8,573 nucleotides of DNA from Pseudomonadota bacterium (GTDB lineage: Bacteria > Pseudomonadota > Gammaproteobacteria > UBA5335). This document shows, piece after piece, positions 6,854 through 8,573 of the stretch. Where the stretch lies: contig JAJXTQ010000064.1 in assembly GCA_021783685.1 (NCBI GenBank), positions 1 through 8,573 of the forward strand. The letters are read 5' to 3'. Each line of letters begins with the position of its first letter. Position 1 is the stretch's first letter. The notes below the pieces were generated by a model. It did no database searches and was not told where the DNA came from. It saw nothing but the letters and a program-made list of their open reading frames with translations. The translations under genes and the position numbers were made by a program.

Positions 6854-7398
6854 GCGCGCAGCGTGGGCCACGCGGCCCGCAGATAAGCGGCCATCGACCA
6901 CAGCGTCAATGCGGCGGCCACATAGAGCGCGGCAACGCCGAGCCAGTAGAGCGCGTGGCCGTGCTCGAAACCGATCAGGGCGATCAGCGCCGTCATCTGC
7001 GCGGTCGTCTTGAGCTTGCCCAGCCACGACACCGCCACCCGCGCGCGCTGACCGATCTCGGCCATCCATTCCCGCAAGGCGGAGACGGTGATCTCGCGGC
7101 TGATGATGATGGCCACCGGCAGCGCGATCAGCACGCGGGCGTCGCGCTGCAACACCAGGATCAGCGCGACGGCCACGATCAACTTGTCGGCCACCGGGTC
7201 GAGGAAGGCGCCGAAGGCGGAGGTCTGGTCCCAGCGGCGCGCCAGATAGCCATCGAGCCAATCGGTGAGCGCCGCGATGATGAAGATCAGCGAGGCCGCG
7301 ATCCGGGCATGCGGCCACGGCAGATAGAACACCACCACGAACAGCGGGATCAGCAGGATCCGCGAGACGGTCAGCCAGATCGGGAAATTCAGGGGCAT
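6844..7398 (-). CDS. pgsA: CDP-diacylglycerol-glycerol-3-phosphate 3-phosphatidyltransferase
   Basis: PgsA is an inner-membrane enzyme that makes phosphatidylglycerol phosphate from CDP-diacylglycerol and glycerol 3-phosphate, the committed step to phosphatidylglycerol and cardiolipin. The 184 residues are typical. The CDP-alcohol phosphotransferase signature DxxDGxxAR-x8-GxxxDxxxD is complete at 46-71 (D46, D49, G50, A53, R54, G63, D67, D71). Several hydrophobic helices are visible (about 7-25, 32-46, 72-84, 88-100, 132-144 and 150-170). The start at 7398 ([10 protein letters not shown]) matches the family; the open frame continues upstream only as an overlap with uvrC. It begins 7 bases after the uvrC stop, the common uvrC-pgsA pairing, so the two are very likely co-transcribed. 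The Shine-Dalgarno is weak (GAGA), which suggests translational coupling. Confidence 0.96.
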   Translation of the reverse strand: MPLNFPIWLTVSRILLIPLFVVVFYLPWPHARIAASLIFIIAALTDWLDGYLARRWDQTSAFGAFLDPVADKLIVAVALILVLQRDARVLIALPVAIIISREITVSALREWMAEIGQRARVAVSWLGKLKTTAQMTALIALIGFEHGHALYWLGVAALYVAAALTLWSMAAYLRAAWPTLRARS

Positions 7399-7405
7399 GC
7401 GTGTC

Positions 7406-8573
7406 TCATGTCGATTCCGGATGCAACTCGGCGTGGATCTTCCGCGCCAGACTATCGCTGATTCCAGGGACCCGCGACAACTCCGCCACACCCGCCCGCA
7501 TCAGCTGGGGCAAGCCACCGAACTGGCGCAAAAGCTGCTGGCGGCGTTTCGGGCCAAGACCCGGAATGTCTTCCAGCGTCGATCGGTTGCGCGCACGCGC
7601 GCGGCGCTGGCGATGGCCGGTGATGGCAAACCGATGTGCCTCGTCGCGAATCTGCTGGATCAGATGCAAGGCCGGCCGATGGGGATCCAGCCGCAGGGGC
7701 TCGGTCTCTCCGGGCAGAAAGAGTTGTTCCTCGCCGGCCCTGCGCGCAGGCCCCTTCGCCACACCGACCAGCCGGATACCGTCCAGGCCCAGATCGGCCA
7801 GCACGGCCTCGGCGACGGCCAGTTGGCCGCGACCGCCATCGATGAAGCTGACGTCAGGCAGGGCGGCCTCCTCGCGCACCAGTCGTTCATAGCGGCGCCG
7901 CAAGGCTTCACGCAGGGCGCCGTAATCGTCTCCGCCGGCCGCCGAAGCGATGTTGAAGCGCCGATAGGCGCTTTTCAGAGGGCCCTCGGCGTCGAACACG
8001 ACGCAGGACGCCACCGTCGCCTCGCCCTGGGTATGGCTGATATCGAAGCACTCCAGCCGCTGCGGGACAGCAGGCAACTCCAGAGCCGCCGCGAGATCGT
8101 CAAAGCGGAGCTTCAGATTGGCGCCACCGGTCTGCCGCAACCGCAAGGCTTCGGCCGCATTGGTGCGCGCCAGCTCCACCCAGCGCATCCGCTGCCCCCG
8201 TTGCGGCTGCCGCAGGGCGACGCCATGCCCGGCCGCCGCCGAGAGCGCCTCGCCGAGCAGCGCCGCGTCCTCGATGTCGCCGTCCAGCAGGATCTCGGGA
8301 GGGGGCGGGACCTGCTCGTAGTGCTGGCTGAGAAACGCCGTCCGCAACTCGGCCGCTGTGGTGTCGGGCGGCAACTGGGGAGTGAACACCTGATGACCCA
8401 GATGCTGCCCGCCGCGCACCAGACCCAGGGACAGCACCGCCGTTCCGCCTTCCAGGGCCACCGCCAGCACGTCGACGTCCCCGCCCTGCGTGCTCACGTC
8501 CTGCCGCACGGCAATCTGCCGCAGGCGTGCGATGCGATCGCGAAAGACGGCAGCGCGCTCGAACTCGAGCCGC
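7406..8573 (-). CDS. uvrC: UvrABC system protein C, C-terminal part (5' end outside window)
   Basis: UvrC makes both incisions around a bulky DNA lesion in nucleotide excision repair, after UvrA and UvrB have located it. About 388 C-terminal residues are visible of a protein usually ~600 long; the N-terminal GIY-YIG nuclease is outside the window. The frame is open to 8573. It begins inside the UvrB-binding UVR motif ([13 protein letters not shown], 8572-8534). The RNase H-like 5'-incision nuclease follows, with FDISHTQGE (near 8044), DDY (near 7928), FIDGGRGQL (near 7843) and [11 protein letters not shown] (near 7638), all conserved in the family. Two helix-hairpin-helix DNA-binding units end it: [10 protein letters not shown] (near 7568) and [13 protein letters not shown] (near 7470). 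A GTG at 8509 is an internal codon, not a start. The stop lies 7 bases before pgsA. Confidence 0.97.
   Translation of the reverse strand, partial: RLEFERAAVFRDRIARLRQIAVRQDVSTQGGDVDVLAVALEGGTAVLSLGLVRGGQHLGHQVFTPQLPPDTTAAELRTAFLSQHYEQVPPPPEILLDGDIEDAALLGEALSAAAGHGVALRQPQRGQRMRWVELARTNAAEALRLRQTGGANLKLRFDDLAAALELPAVPQRLECFDISHTQGEATVASCVVFDAEGPLKSAYRRFNIASAAGGDDYGALREALRRRYERLVREEAALPDVSFIDGGRGQLAVAEAVLADLGLDGIRLVGVAKGPARRAGEEQLFLPGETEPLRLDPHRPALHLIQQIRDEAHRFAITGHRQRRARARNRSTLEDIPGLGPKRRQQLLRQFGGLPQLMRAGVAELSRVPGISDSLARKIHAELHPEST

Noticed and set aside
6548..7318. 256-codon minus-strand frame overlapping pgsA and rlmE
   Set aside because: It is in a different frame from both genes and spans their junction. 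The real genes have complete signature motifs, and this one has none.
7399..7491. Longer pgsA start at 7491
   Set aside because: It would overlap uvrC by about 85 bases and add a hydrophilic Arg/Ser-rich stretch before the normal PgsA N terminus.
8286..8305. G-quadruplex in the G-rich plus strand of uvrC
   Set aside because: There are only three separate G-runs, and the sequence is explained by a run of proline codons on the coding strand.

Overview
This window is an ordinary chromosomal core-gene locus from a fairly GC-rich proteobacterium. Every gene I can support reads on the minus strand. From high to low coordinate, which is the direction of transcription, the order is uvrC (5' end outside the window), pgsA, rlmE, ftsH, folP, glmM, tpiA, secG, tRNA-Leu(GAG) and nuoA (last few codons outside). 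The run rlmE-ftsH-folP-glmM followed by secG and a tRNA-Leu(GAG) is the classic gammaproteobacterial block. Insertion of tpiA before secG, and nuoA directly after the tRNA, point to a non-enteric gammaproteobacterium or a close relative. Betaproteobacteria also use the tpiA-secG-tRNA-Leu-nuoA order, so I do not name a genus.

Layout: (1) 8573-6844: the C-terminal two thirds of the excision nuclease UvrC, then PgsA for phosphatidylglycerol-phosphate synthesis, 7 bases apart. (2) 6803-4139: RlmE (23S rRNA 2'-O-methyltransferase) and FtsH (membrane AAA+ protease). The 79-base gap between them carries a possible promoter and two pairs of short direct repeats. A strong intrinsic terminator lies just after ftsH. 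(3) 4015-572: folP, glmM, tpiA and secG, closely packed and probably co-transcribed. They serve folate synthesis, UDP-GlcNAc precursor synthesis, glycolysis and protein export. tpiA has a run of nine G in its ribosome-binding region. (4) 498-1: tRNA-Leu with encoded CCA, then nuoA, the first gene of the NADH dehydrogenase (complex I) operon.

The genes are housekeeping functions of the cell envelope, translation and energy metabolism, grouped by conserved synteny rather than forming one pathway. I found no mobile element, CRISPR array, phage gene, toxin-antitoxin pair or defence gene, and no sign of a new system. The long plus-strand open frames are antisense shadows of real genes. The points worth a second look are small non-coding details: the G9 tract at tpiA, the repeat-bearing ftsH leader, the terminator that splits the block, and several hairpins in gene junctions.
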